DNA of 23,704 bases from JAUXFS01 sp050329575 (GTDB taxonomy: Bacteria; Pseudomonadota; Alphaproteobacteria; Rhodospirillales; Defluviicoccaceae). Of the stretch, positions 1 to 6,031 are shown piece by piece. A model generated the notes under the pieces. The model ran no database searches. It worked only from the letters and a program-made list of their open reading frames with translations, and had not been told where the DNA came from. The translations under genes and the position numbers were made by a program. Positions within the stretch are counted from its first letter, which is position 1; each line of letters starts with the position of its first letter. The stretch is from assembly GCA_050329575.1 (NCBI GenBank), contig JBHJOP010000095.1, forward strand, positions 1 through 23,704. Reading direction: 5' to 3'.

Positions 1-184
1 GGACGTGATTGGCCATCAGGCAGGAGGCGATGATGTCGACCCCGTGCCGGCGACCGTCCGCCGCCAGCCAGCGCAGGTCGCAGCGACGGTCGTCGTCGGT
101 GAAGAATACCGGTTCGCGGCGATTGCCGCGCTGGGTGACGTGATGGGGAATCCCCGCAACCACCGTCCGCGCGCGTCGAGGCAT
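1..184 (-). CDS. REP-associated tyrosine transposase (RAYT, IS200-like Y1 family), N-terminal part
   Basis: Reading the minus strand from an ATG at 184 gives 61 residues before the window edge. They begin MPRRARTVVAGIPHHVTQRG and continue with NRREPVFFTDDD, which is the hallmark start of the Y1/IS200-like transposase domain (HHVTQRGN...VF). The last visible residues are SCLMANHV, the start of the HUH metal-binding motif; the second His and the catalytic Tyr lie outside the window. RAYTs are single-strand DNA transposases that recognise and mobilise REP hairpins. A candidate REP hairpin sits 28 bp upstream, at 212-234, which fits this family. No good Shine-Dalgarno sequence is seen before the ATG. 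The gene is cut by the window edge, so whether it is intact cannot be judged. The family call is firm. Confidence 0.85.
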   Translation of the reverse strand, partial: MPRRARTVVAGIPHHVTQRGNRREPVFFTDDDRRCDLRWLAADGRRHGVDIIASCLMANHV

Positions 185-211
185 GGCGACAGACCGTCCG
201 CACCGCGCCAA

Positions 212-234
212 GAAAGGGTTGCGTCCCCTTTTTC
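212..234 (-). repeat. REP-like hairpin motif A, copy 1
   Basis: Read on the minus strand this is GAAAAAGGGGACGCAACC followed by CTTTC. An AAAGGG/CCCTTT stem (213-218 with 226-231) closes a 7-base loop. It lies 28 bp upstream of the RAYT start, in the RAYT's own orientation. A second copy in the opposite orientation is at 641-665; the first 11 bases are identical. GAAAAGGGGAC-type hairpins commonly flank RAYT genes in proteobacteria. Confidence 0.5.
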
Positions 235-238
235 ACGC

Positions 239-517
239 GAGTTGATCGGATCGGATCGGGTCCCGGCGGAGATCTGGGTCGGCTTCGCCGCCAGCCGGGT
301 CTCGGGCCGGGTGTCGCTGCGCCGGCGCTACGTGCAGTTGTTTCGCGTCGAAAAGGGGGTGGTCGTCGGCCTGGTCGCCGACGTCGCCGGCGAGCAGTGG
401 ATCGGGACCACCTTCTTCCGAGGGCGGGTGTCTGGACTCGACCAGCTTCGCTCGGGACTGCGGATCTATCGGAGTGGTCGGGAGACTACGACCCCCCGCA
501 CGGAGCCGCGTCGCTGA
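239..517 (+). pseudogene. coding-like remnant or undescribed small ORF (hypothetical)
   Basis: The plus frame through 239-517 (stop TGA at 515-517) shows strong coding bias. Almost every codon from 239 to about 430 ends in G or C, and the translation is protein-like (for example RRRYVQLFRVEKG, then VVVGLVADVAGEQWIGTTFF). The bias fades after about 430. There is no ATG near the beginning and no ribosome site. A TTG at 242 is the nearest possible start, and it lies immediately after the REP-like hairpin. I do not recognise the family. The simplest reading is a fragment of an older gene, broken where the RAYT/REP material now sits. A short functional gene with a TTG start is the alternative. Confidence 0.3.
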
Positions 518-640
518 TGTCGGCCCTCGGGATGCGGCCCCACCACCACTAGCTGACACCAGTATAGCGCGGCGCGCCGGGAAGAACAATGGAGGATGAA
601 TGACCGAAACCCTCGTCGACAGCCATGAGGTGGGGATCCG

Positions 641-665
641 GAAAAAGGGGAAGCACCCTCTTTTC
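641..665 (+). repeat. REP-like hairpin motif A, copy 2
   Basis: The plus strand reads GAAAAAGGGGAAGCACCC and then TCTTTTC. This matches copy 1 at 212-234 in the opposite orientation. The AAAGGG and CCC-T-CTTT arms form an imperfect stem with one bulged base. The two copies therefore bracket 212-665 as inverted repeats. Confidence 0.45.
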
Positions 666-686
666 CCGCCTTCTTCCTGTGCAAAA

Positions 687-798
687 GGTCGGGTCTTGCA
701 ATCGCGCAAGGCCGCAACAGACGCAAGAGCGTGGCACGGTCGGGCCTCGGGACGGGACCTGACACGAGGGACGGTATGCAGCCTTGCAAGGCCTGACC
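687..798. repeat. inverted pair of a 15-base motif B (REP-like)
   Basis: GGTCGGGTCTTGCAA at 687-701 and TTGCAAGGCCTGACC at 784-798 are inverted copies matching at 13 of 15 bases. Each arm also folds by itself: 692-699 pairs with 706-713 (one G-T wobble), and 781-792 is a perfect 12-base palindrome, GCCTTGCAAGGC. Further short inverted repeats cross the same stretch (729-736 with 802-809; 758-765 with 828-835). From memory, motifs of the TTGCAAGACCTGACCCC type recur near RAYT genes in proteobacterial genomes, but I could not search for other copies. Confidence 0.4.
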
Positions 799-912
799 CC
801 ATGCCACGCGGAGCGCCGGGGGGCGGGGTGTCAGGGAGCGGGAGGAAGGAGAATGTTCCTTGACTTTGCGGCCGTTTCGGCGCCTGTTGTTTGTCTGTTC
901 CGTTGCGGAGCG

Positions 913-934
913 ACGGCAGAAATCTGTCTGCCGT
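913..934. repeat. perfect 8-bp hairpin in the gene-free region
   Basis: ACGGCAGA (913-920) and TCTGCCGT (927-934) are perfectly complementary across the 6-base loop AATCTG. No T-run follows on either strand, so it is not a standard intrinsic terminator. Its role is unknown. Confidence 0.35.
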
Positions 935-1218
935 GAGCCGGTCGGGCGTGTCGCATCGAGAGCGGAATCGGGTCGCGAACAGGCCGAATGACGAGGTTCG
1001 GACGATAGGAGACGCGCTCCGACGATGACGGCGGCCGCGCCGTCCGTCGCTACCAGCGGGAGAACGCACCGCGTTCGGACACGAACGCAAGACCCGACCC
1101 GGGCCGCCTCGGACGGCGGGCGCCGAGATCGGCCGCCGAATCGGGGGCTTCACCGAGCAGGCAGCGAGCAGATCGCCGAGGCGGCGGCGGTGCTCGGCGG
1201 CGGAGCGGACTATTTTCC

Positions 1219-1247
1219 TTGATGTGGCCGCGGATGTGGGATATAAA
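1219..1247 (+). promoter_or_regulatory. sigma70-like promoter with no downstream gene
   Basis: TTGATG (1219-1224), a 17-base spacer and TATAAA (1242-1247) make one of the best sigma70-type matches in the window. Transcription would start near 1254 and run rightward over both 10-bp repeat arrays and into the antisense strand of ampG. No coding sequence on plus follows for about 3 kb. The product could be a non-coding RNA or an ampG antisense RNA, or the promoter may be a relic. Confidence 0.4.
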
Positions 1248-1365
1248 AGCAACAAAAGGCTCCTGGCCATCGTCGGTGGCGACACGGAACCCGCTCGCGG
1301 TGGCGCAGCGCGGCGCGGCGCGGCAGAGTGTCTTGTCGACTCGGTGTCAAGAAGGGTTGTTCGTG

Positions 1366-1405
1366 TTCTGACGACTTTTGACGACTTTTGACGACTTTTG
1401 ACGAT
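1366..1405. repeat. tandem 10-bp repeat array 1 (4 units)
   Basis: Four head-to-tail units of TTYTGACGAY: TTCTGACGAC, TTTTGACGAC, TTTTGACGAC and TTTTGACGAT. The 10-base period is about one helical turn, so the units would face the same side of the DNA. The same unit recurs in a second array at 1531-1560 in the same orientation. Confidence 0.8.
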
Positions 1406-1530
1406 CGGGGCGCGGCGGGCGCGGGTCGCGGCGGGGAACGGAGTCGTGGCGATTCAAGGGGTTGCGGGACGGTTCGGGAGCGAAACGAAGGGTTTTCGGT
1501 TGGCGTGGAAAATCAACGGGTTAGGGTCGG

Positions 1531-1560
1531 TTCTGACGACGTTTGACGATCTTTGACGAT
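1531..1560. repeat. tandem 10-bp repeat array 2 (3 units)
   Basis: Three units, TTCTGACGAC, GTTTGACGAT and CTTTGACGAT, match array 1 in order and orientation, with starts 165 bp apart. It lies between array 1 and the 3' end of ampG. Confidence 0.75.
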
Positions 1561-1629
1561 CGCTTCGACGCGCGGGCCGAATCGTTGGCTTTCAGGGACT
1601 TGGCCGCCGATGCGGGACTCGCGATCGTC

Positions 1630-1656
1630 AAGAAAGACCCCGCGGCGCGCTCGGGG
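1630..1656 (-). terminator. probable intrinsic terminator of ampG
   Basis: On the minus strand a CCCCG...CGGGG stem (1652-1656 pairing with 1638-1642, 9-base loop that can itself pair) is followed by TCTTTCTT (1637-1630). It begins about 10 bases after the ampG stop codon. Confidence 0.5.
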
Positions 1657-1666
1657 ATCGGGCGCG

Positions 1667-2950
1667 CTAGGCGGCCGGGCGTGGCGGGAAGCGGCGGATC
1701 ATCCACAGCAGGAGGGCGAGGCCGGGCAGCGCCGCCAGGGTGGTGAGGACGAAGAAGGCGGGCCAGGTGGTCTGGTCGGCGAGCCAGCCGGCGCCGGACG
1801 ACAGCACGGTGCGCGAGAACGCCATCAGCGAGGTCAGGAGCGCGTACTGGGTGGCGGTGTAGGCGACGTTGCAGAGGCTGGAGAGGTAGGCGACGAACGC
1901 CGCCGTTCCCATGCCGGTGGTGACGTTCTCGACCGCGATGGTCACCGCCAGCATGGCGACGTCGGGACCGACCCAGGCCTGGACGACGAACACCAGGTTG
2001 GAGGCCGCCATCAGCACGCCGCAGACCAGGAGACCGCGGAGGATGCCGATCCGGGCCAGCAGCAGCCCGCCGAGGAAGGCGCCGGCGATGGTGGCGCCGA
2101 AGCCCAGCACCTTGACCACCTCGGCGATCTCGGTCTTGGAGAAGCCGATCTCCAGGAAGAACGGGATCTTCATCACCGCCAGCACCGCGTCGCCGAACTT
2201 GTAGAGCATGATGAACAGGAGGATCGGCAGCCAGCCGCGGCGGCCGACGAACTCGACCAGCGGACAGACGGCGGCGGCGTAGAGCCAGGCCAGGGCCTCC
2301 GCGAGCCGCCGCGGCAGATGCTCCTTGCGCTCCAGGAACGCCTCGGCGCGCGCCTCCATCGCCCGGGATTCGCGGGTGATCTGTCGCGCCGGCTCCGGAT
2401 TGACCAGGATGGCGACGATGCCGACCCCGACCAGCGCCGCCATCAGCGCGAACACCGCCGGCCAGGCGAGGGCGTCGGCGAGGATCAGGCCGCCGGCGCC
2501 GGCGCCGAGCTGGCCCAGACGCCAGCCGAACACGGCGGTCGCCGCGCCGGCCGCGAGCTGGCGCTCCTCCAGGATCTCCACCCGGTAGGCGTCGATGACC
2601 ACGTCCTGGGTGGCAGACGCGAAGGCGACGGCGAGGGCGAACGCGGCGGTGACGGTGATCGCCACGGCGGGATCGCTGGCGCCCATGGCGACGATGGCGA
2701 CGAGGAGCAGCACCTGCGCCAGCAGCGCCCAGCCCCGGCGGCGGCCGAAGGCGCGGGTGAGCAGCGGCAGCGGCAGCCGGTCGACCCACGGCGCCCACAG
2801 CACCTTCAGCGAATACGGCAGGCTGACCAGGGCGAACAGGCCGATCCCGGTCTTGCTGACGCCGCTGTCGGTCAGCCAGGCGCTCAGCGGCTCGGCCAGG
2901 ACGCCGAACGGCAGGCCGCTGGAAAACCCCAGGAACAGCATCGACAGCAC
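1667..2950 (-). CDS. ampG: AmpG-like muropeptide permease (MFS transporter)
   Basis: A 427-residue very hydrophobic protein with about 12 membrane segments. It begins LSMLFLGFSSGLPFGVLAEP and continues LSAWLTDSGVSKTGIGLF and LKVLWAPWVDRLPLP, the conserved first-loop signature of AmpG-type MFS carriers. These import GlcNAc-anhydro-muropeptides from the periplasm for cell-wall recycling. The start is uncertain. GTG at 2950 is the first normal start codon, yet it falls at the edge of the first membrane helix. The in-frame sequence upstream (GWARAARVYADRR) looks like the usual basic N-terminus. That sequence runs without a stop back to the TAG ending the kinase gene, in the same frame. The two genes are probably one operon. 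A terminator follows at about 1630-1656. The AmpG subfamily call is likely; MFS membership is certain. Confidence 0.82.
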   Translation of the reverse strand: MLSMLFLGFSSGLPFGVLAEPLSAWLTDSGVSKTGIGLFALVSLPYSLKVLWAPWVDRLPLPLLTRAFGRRRGWALLAQVLLLVAIVAMGASDPAVAITVTAAFALAVAFASATQDVVIDAYRVEILEERQLAAGAATAVFGWRLGQLGAGAGGLILADALAWPAVFALMAALVGVGIVAILVNPEPARQITRESRAMEARAEAFLERKEHLPRRLAEALAWLYAAAVCPLVEFVGRRGWLPILLFIMLYKFGDAVLAVMKIPFFLEIGFSKTEIAEVVKVLGFGATIAGAFLGGLLLARIGILRGLLVCGVLMAASNLVFVVQAWVGPDVAMLAVTIAVENVTTGMGTAAFVAYLSSLCNVAYTATQYALLTSLMAFSRTVLSSGAGWLADQTTWPAFFVLTTLAALPGLALLLWMIRRFPPRPAA

Positions 2951-3055
2951 CCGGCGGTCGGCGTAGACGCGGGCGGCCCTCGCCCAGCCGTCGCCGGCGG
3001 CGGCTTCGCGTCCCGGCGCCGGCGGGGGGGCGATGATCGCGGCTCCGCCGTTCGC

Positions 3056-4045
3056 CTAGCGGACCCTCTGGTCGCGCCACCGGGCGAGCGAGACCTCCGG
3101 GCGGGCGCCGACGTGGCCGATCACCTCGGCCGCGGTGACGGCGGCGAGGCGGGCGCAGTCGGCGAGGGCGTAGCCGTGGGTCAGCCCGTAGAGGAAGCCG
3201 GCCGCATAGGCGTCGCCGGCGCCGGTGGTGTCGACCACCGCGGCGACCGGCTCGGCGTCGATCACGTGCACCTCGTCGCCGGAGACCACCACCGACCCCT
3301 TCTCGGAGCGGGTCAGCACCGCCACCCGGCAGTGGCCGCGCACCCGCTGCAGGGCGCCGTCGAACGAGTGCTCCCGATAGAGCGAGACGATCTCGTCCTC
3401 GTTGGCGAACAGCACGTCGACGTGGTCGTCGACCAGGTCGAGGAAATCGGCGCGGTGGCGATCGACGCAGAACGGGTCCGACAGGCTCAGCGCCACCGTG
3501 CGGCCGGCCTTCCGGGCCACCCGGCCGGCCTTGACGAAGGCGGCCTTGGCCCGCGGCCGGTCCCACAGGTAGCCCTCGAGATAGGTGATCCTGGAGGCGG
3601 CGATCAGCCGTTCGTCGACGTCCTCCGGTCCGAGCTCGCCGCTGACGCCGAGGAACGTCTGCATGGTGCGGTGGGCGTCCGGGGTGACCAGGATCAGGCA
3701 GCGGGCGGTCGGCAGGCCGGCGGTGGCCGGTGCGGTGTCGAAGGCGATGCCGAGCGAGCGGATGTCGTGGCGGAAGATGCCGCCCAGCTGGTCGTCGCGC
3801 ACCTTGCCGATGAACGCCCCCTTGCCGCCCAGCGAGGCGAGCGCGGCGATGGTGTTGGCCGCCGATCCGCCCGACGTCTCGATCCCCGGCCCCATCCGCT
3901 CGTAGAGACGCTCGGCGGTCGCGGCGTCGATCAGGGTCATCGTTCCCCGCTCGAGGCCGTGCTCGGCGATGAAGGCGTCGTCGGCATGGGCGATCACGTC
4001 GACGATGGCATTGCCGATGCCGACGACATCGTAGGGCGCTTCCAC
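3056..4045 (-). CDS. PfkB-family carbohydrate/nucleoside kinase (adenosine kinase-like)
   Basis: A cytoplasmic kinase of 329 residues that phosphorylates a sugar or nucleoside with ATP. It begins MEAPYDVVGIGNAIVDVIAH, typical of the adenosine kinase-like branch in alphaproteobacteria. The SGGSAANT motif (about 58-65) is PfkB signature 1. DTTGAGDAYAAGFL (272-285) is signature 2, with the catalytic Asp near 278. LSDPFCVDRHR and NEDE are also family features. The GTG at 4045 is chosen because GGAAGG lies 9 bases upstream and the usual N-terminus starts there; the longer open frame to 4222 would cross its own promoter. It is upstream of, and in the same frame as, ampG. The substrate is not certain: adenosine, ribose and fructose are all possible within the family. 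Confidence 0.88.
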   Translation of the reverse strand: MEAPYDVVGIGNAIVDVIAHADDAFIAEHGLERGTMTLIDAATAERLYERMGPGIETSGGSAANTIAALASLGGKGAFIGKVRDDQLGGIFRHDIRSLGIAFDTAPATAGLPTARCLILVTPDAHRTMQTFLGVSGELGPEDVDERLIAASRITYLEGYLWDRPRAKAAFVKAGRVARKAGRTVALSLSDPFCVDRHRADFLDLVDDHVDVLFANEDEIVSLYREHSFDGALQRVRGHCRVAVLTRSEKGSVVVSGDEVHVIDAEPVAAVVDTTGAGDAYAAGFLYGLTHGYALADCARLAAVTAAEVIGHVGARPEVSLARWRDQRVR

Positions 4046-4084
4046 GGCGGCGATCCTTCCGTCCAGCGGGTGCAGGGCGGCGGA

Positions 4085-4112
4085 AGTATAGCCGCGGCGG
4101 CCGGGGGGACAA
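4085..4112 (-). promoter_or_regulatory. promoter of the PfkB kinase-ampG operon
   Basis: On the minus strand TTGTCC (4112-4107), a 16-base spacer and TATACT (4090-4085) lie about 40 bases before the GTG start at 4045. TATACT is a near-consensus -10 box. Confidence 0.55.
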
Positions 4113-4137
4113 GCGCCGCCGTCGGCGGGCGAGCCGG

Positions 4138-4166
4138 TTGCGGTTCGACCCCGGCCTCGGTAAACA
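4138..4166 (+). promoter_or_regulatory. promoter candidate for the EI24 gene
   Basis: TTGCGG (4138-4143), 17-base spacer, TAAACA (4161-4166). It sits 44 bases before the chosen GTG start at 4210 and is divergent from the kinase promoter. Its position argues against translation starting at 4138. Confidence 0.35.
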
Positions 4167-4209
4167 GGGGCGCCACCGACGGCTGCGGGTCGGGGCGCGG
4201 AGGACACCG

Positions 4210-4872
4210 GTGATCGGCGCATTCGCGAAGGCGATCGGGCAGTTCGGCGACCCGGCGATCCGTGGCGTGCTGTGGATCGGCATCGGCGCCTCGCTCGCCG
4301 TGTTCGTCTCGCTGTGGGGCGTCGCCGGCTACCTGCTGACCAGCACCGCGCTGTTCTCGATCGGCTGGCTGGACACGGCCGTCGACGTGCTGGGCGGGCT
4401 CGCCACCGCGATCCTCACCTGGCTGTTCTTCCCGGCCGTCGTCAGCGGCACCGTCGGGCTGCTGCTCGACCGGGTCGCCGGGGCGGTCGAGCGGCGGCAC
4501 TATCCCACGTTGCCGCCGGCGCGGCAGGCGCCGATCGCCGAGGTCGTCGCCACCACCGCCAAATTCCTCGCGGTGATGGTCGGCCTCAACCTGGTGATCC
4601 TGCTGTTCCTGCCGTTCCCGCCGGTTTTCCCTTTTGTCTTCTATGCCGTGAACGGATATCTTCTCGGCAGGGAGTACTTCGAACTGGTGGCGCTCCGACG
4701 GGTCGATGCGGCCGAGGTCGAGACGTTGCGGGGTCGGTTTCGCGGCCGGATGTTTCTCGCCGGGGTGGTGACGGCGGTGCTGCTCACCGTGCCGGTGGTC
4801 AACCTGGCGGCACCGATCATCGGCACCGCGGCGATGGTTCACCTGTTCGAGAGGTGGCGAGCCCGCGCCTGA
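4210..4872 (+). CDS. EI24 domain-containing (CysZ-like) inner-membrane protein
   Basis: A 220-residue membrane protein. Hydrophobic helices are at about 21-46, 56-84, 120-143 and 189-211. The NGYLLGREYFELVALRR motif after the third helix is characteristic of the EI24/CysZ family (former DUF540). CysZ of gammaproteobacteria carries sulfate, but alphaproteobacterial members are largely uncharacterised, so no substrate is assigned. The GTG at 4210 is preferred because GGAGG lies about 7 bases upstream and the family N-terminus (FAKAIGQFGDPAIRGVL) begins there. Upstream in-frame residues are arginine-rich and unlike protein. It leads a rightward group with the bactofilin and a lipoprotein gene (63-bp gap to the next). 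Confidence 0.82.
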   Translation: MIGAFAKAIGQFGDPAIRGVLWIGIGASLAVFVSLWGVAGYLLTSTALFSIGWLDTAVDVLGGLATAILTWLFFPAVVSGTVGLLLDRVAGAVERRHYPTLPPARQAPIAEVVATTAKFLAVMVGLNLVILLFLPFPPVFPFVFYAVNGYLLGREYFELVALRRVDAAEVETLRGRFRGRMFLAGVVTAVLLTVPVVNLAAPIIGTAAMVHLFERWRARA

Positions 4873-4935
4873 CCGCCGCGCCGACAGTGGCCCTGGGCTG
4901 CGGACCCGGAATGGACGAGAAGGGAGCCGTCAGCG

Positions 4936-5592
4936 ATGTTCAGGATGAGAAGAAACCAGGGAGAGGATGATGCCACGGCGCAGCCCGGCGATCCGCGGCC
5001 GCCGAACGGCGAAGCGGCGCTGTTGAAACGGCCGCCGCGCCGGTCGTTCAGGATGCCGGCCGAGCCCGCCGGCGGCGCCGGCTTTCATCCCGACGTGCCG
5101 CGGCGAGCGCAGGACGCCTCCTCGCCGCCGGACGATCCGCGCGCCGACGGGATCGATGGCCGCACGCTGGTCGTCGGCCGCGACATCCGCCTCAAGGGGG
5201 AGATCGCCGCCTGCGAACAGGTGATCGTCGAGGGACAGATCGAGGTGTCGCTGACCGGCGTCCGGCGTCTGGAGGTCGGGGCGACGGGGGTGTTCCGCGG
5301 CGGGGCGGAGGTCGCCGAGGCGGTCATCGCCGGGCGTTTCGAGGGCCAGCTCACCGCACGGGATCGGCTGACGGTGCGCGCCGGCGGCCGGATCGACGGC
5401 CGCATCCGCTACGGCACCCTCGCCGTCGAGGCGGGGGGGACGATCGCCGGCGAGGTCGAACCGCTGCGGTCCGACCAGCCGTTGACCGTCGTCGGCGACG
5501 GACCGGCGAGGGCGTCGGCGGACACGATCGGCCGCGGTCCGCACCCGACACCGGACGATGGTGAGGGGCGGCCGGACGTTTCGCGGGGTTGA
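4936..5592 (+). CDS. bactofilin (polymer-forming cytoskeletal protein)
   Basis: 218 residues. The central part, about 74-185, is a run of short beta repeats rich in valine, glycine and charged turns (TLVVGRDIRLKGEI, VIVEGQIEVSL, AVIAGRFEGQLTA, RIDGRIRYGTLAVEAGGTIA). This is the right-handed beta-helix of bactofilins (DUF583). The proline-, glycine- and arginine-rich flanks (1-73 and 190-218) are the usual disordered tails. Bactofilins form membrane-associated filaments without nucleotide and position cell-wall or envelope machines. AAGGGAG about 9 bases before the ATG is a good ribosome site. Its stop overlaps the start of the lipoprotein gene, suggesting co-translation of the two. The family call is firm; the specific role is unknown. 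Confidence 0.88.
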   Translation: MFRMRRNQGEDDATAQPGDPRPPNGEAALLKRPPRRSFRMPAEPAGGAGFHPDVPRRAQDASSPPDDPRADGIDGRTLVVGRDIRLKGEIAACEQVIVEGQIEVSLTGVRRLEVGATGVFRGGAEVAEAVIAGRFEGQLTARDRLTVRAGGRIDGRIRYGTLAVEAGGTIAGEVEPLRSDQPLTVVGDGPARASADTIGRGPHPTPDDGEGRPDVSRG

Positions 5593-6029
5593 CCACGCGA
5601 TCCCGCCGATCGGGGCCGGCGGCGCTGGCGGTGCTGTTCGTCCTGGCGACCACGGCGTGCGAGACGCCGCCGCCGCCGCCCGGTTCCGGCGCCGCCGTGC
5701 CGCCGGCGACGGACCCGGACCCGGACCTGGAGAGGCCGCCCGGCGGCACGGCACCGCCGCAACCGGCCCCCGATCGGCTGACCGGCCTCGACCGCGACGA
5801 CGTGATGCGACTCCTGGGGCCGGCCGACTTCGCCCGCCGGGACGGGCCGACGGAGATGCTGCAGTACCGCGGCGCGAGCTGCATTCTCGACCTGTTCCTC
5901 TACCCTGGCCCGCCGGCAGGATCGTTGCGGGTCGAACACATGGAGACCCGCGACCGCGAGATGCGGCCGGTGCCGAACGACGACTGCCTGCGCAGCCTGC
6001 GGCGGACGCGGAAACGCGAAGCCGGCTGA
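5589..6029 (+). CDS. small putative lipoprotein, hypothetical
   Basis: 146 residues starting at a TTG whose last two bases fall in the bactofilin stop codon (TTGA). The N-terminus is a secretion signal (basic MTTRSRRS, then a hydrophobic run to LATTAC) with a probable lipidated Cys24. The lipobox is imperfect, since -3 is Thr. A proline-rich linker follows. The C-terminal domain (GLDRDDVMRLLGPADFARRDG ... LQYRGASCILDLFLYP ... DDCLRSL) resembles the small conserved lipoproteins of Rhodospirillales with an OmlA/SmpA-like helix-then-sheet pattern; that is a resemblance only. Two Cys in the mature part could form a disulfide. It ends 2 bases before the convergent nth gene. No function is assigned. 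Confidence 0.72.
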   Translation: MTTRSRRSGPAALAVLFVLATTACETPPPPPGSGAAVPPATDPDPDLERPPGGTAPPQPAPDRLTGLDRDDVMRLLGPADFARRDGPTEMLQYRGASCILDLFLYPGPPAGSLRVEHMETRDREMRPVPNDDCLRSLRRTRKREAG

Positions 6030-6031
6030 CG

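Larger units (their letters stand above)
518..1666. other. gene-free region with repeats and an orphan promoter
   Basis: About 1.1 kb without a gene I can support, unlike the tight packing elsewhere. It contains motif A copy 2 (641-665), an inverted pair of motif B (687-701 and 784-798), a perfect hairpin (913-934), a sigma70-like promoter on plus (1219-1247), two arrays of a 10-bp repeat (1366-1405 and 1531-1560), and the terminator of the minus-strand ampG gene (about 1630-1656). Open frames here are short, or have arginine- and serine-rich translations typical of non-coding high-GC DNA. Confidence 0.6.

Noticed and set aside
349..358. GAAAAGGGGG, a possible third copy of REP motif A
   Set aside because: It has no CCC/TTT partner arm and sits inside the coding-like remnant in a natural codon context.
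466..807. A 113-codon minus frame across the motif B region
   Set aside because: Arginine-, serine- and proline-rich translation covering inverted repeats, with no ribosome site and no codon bias.
1307..1326. CGGCG tandem repeats
   Set aside because: Only about three units of a simple GC pattern, expected by chance at this base composition.
1543..1746. Small plus frame beginning LTIFDDR, resembling the DUF1476 start (TTFDDR)
   Set aside because: The resemblance comes from the TTTGACGAY repeat itself; the rest lacks the DUF1476 pattern and runs into the antisense strand of ampG.
1521..4283. Very long open frames on both strands over the kinase-ampG region (one of 920 codons on minus, one of 886 on plus)
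   Set aside because: Their translations are arginine-, glycine- and glutamine-rich with no family motifs, and the true genes in other frames are certain. High GC removes stop codons from shadow frames.
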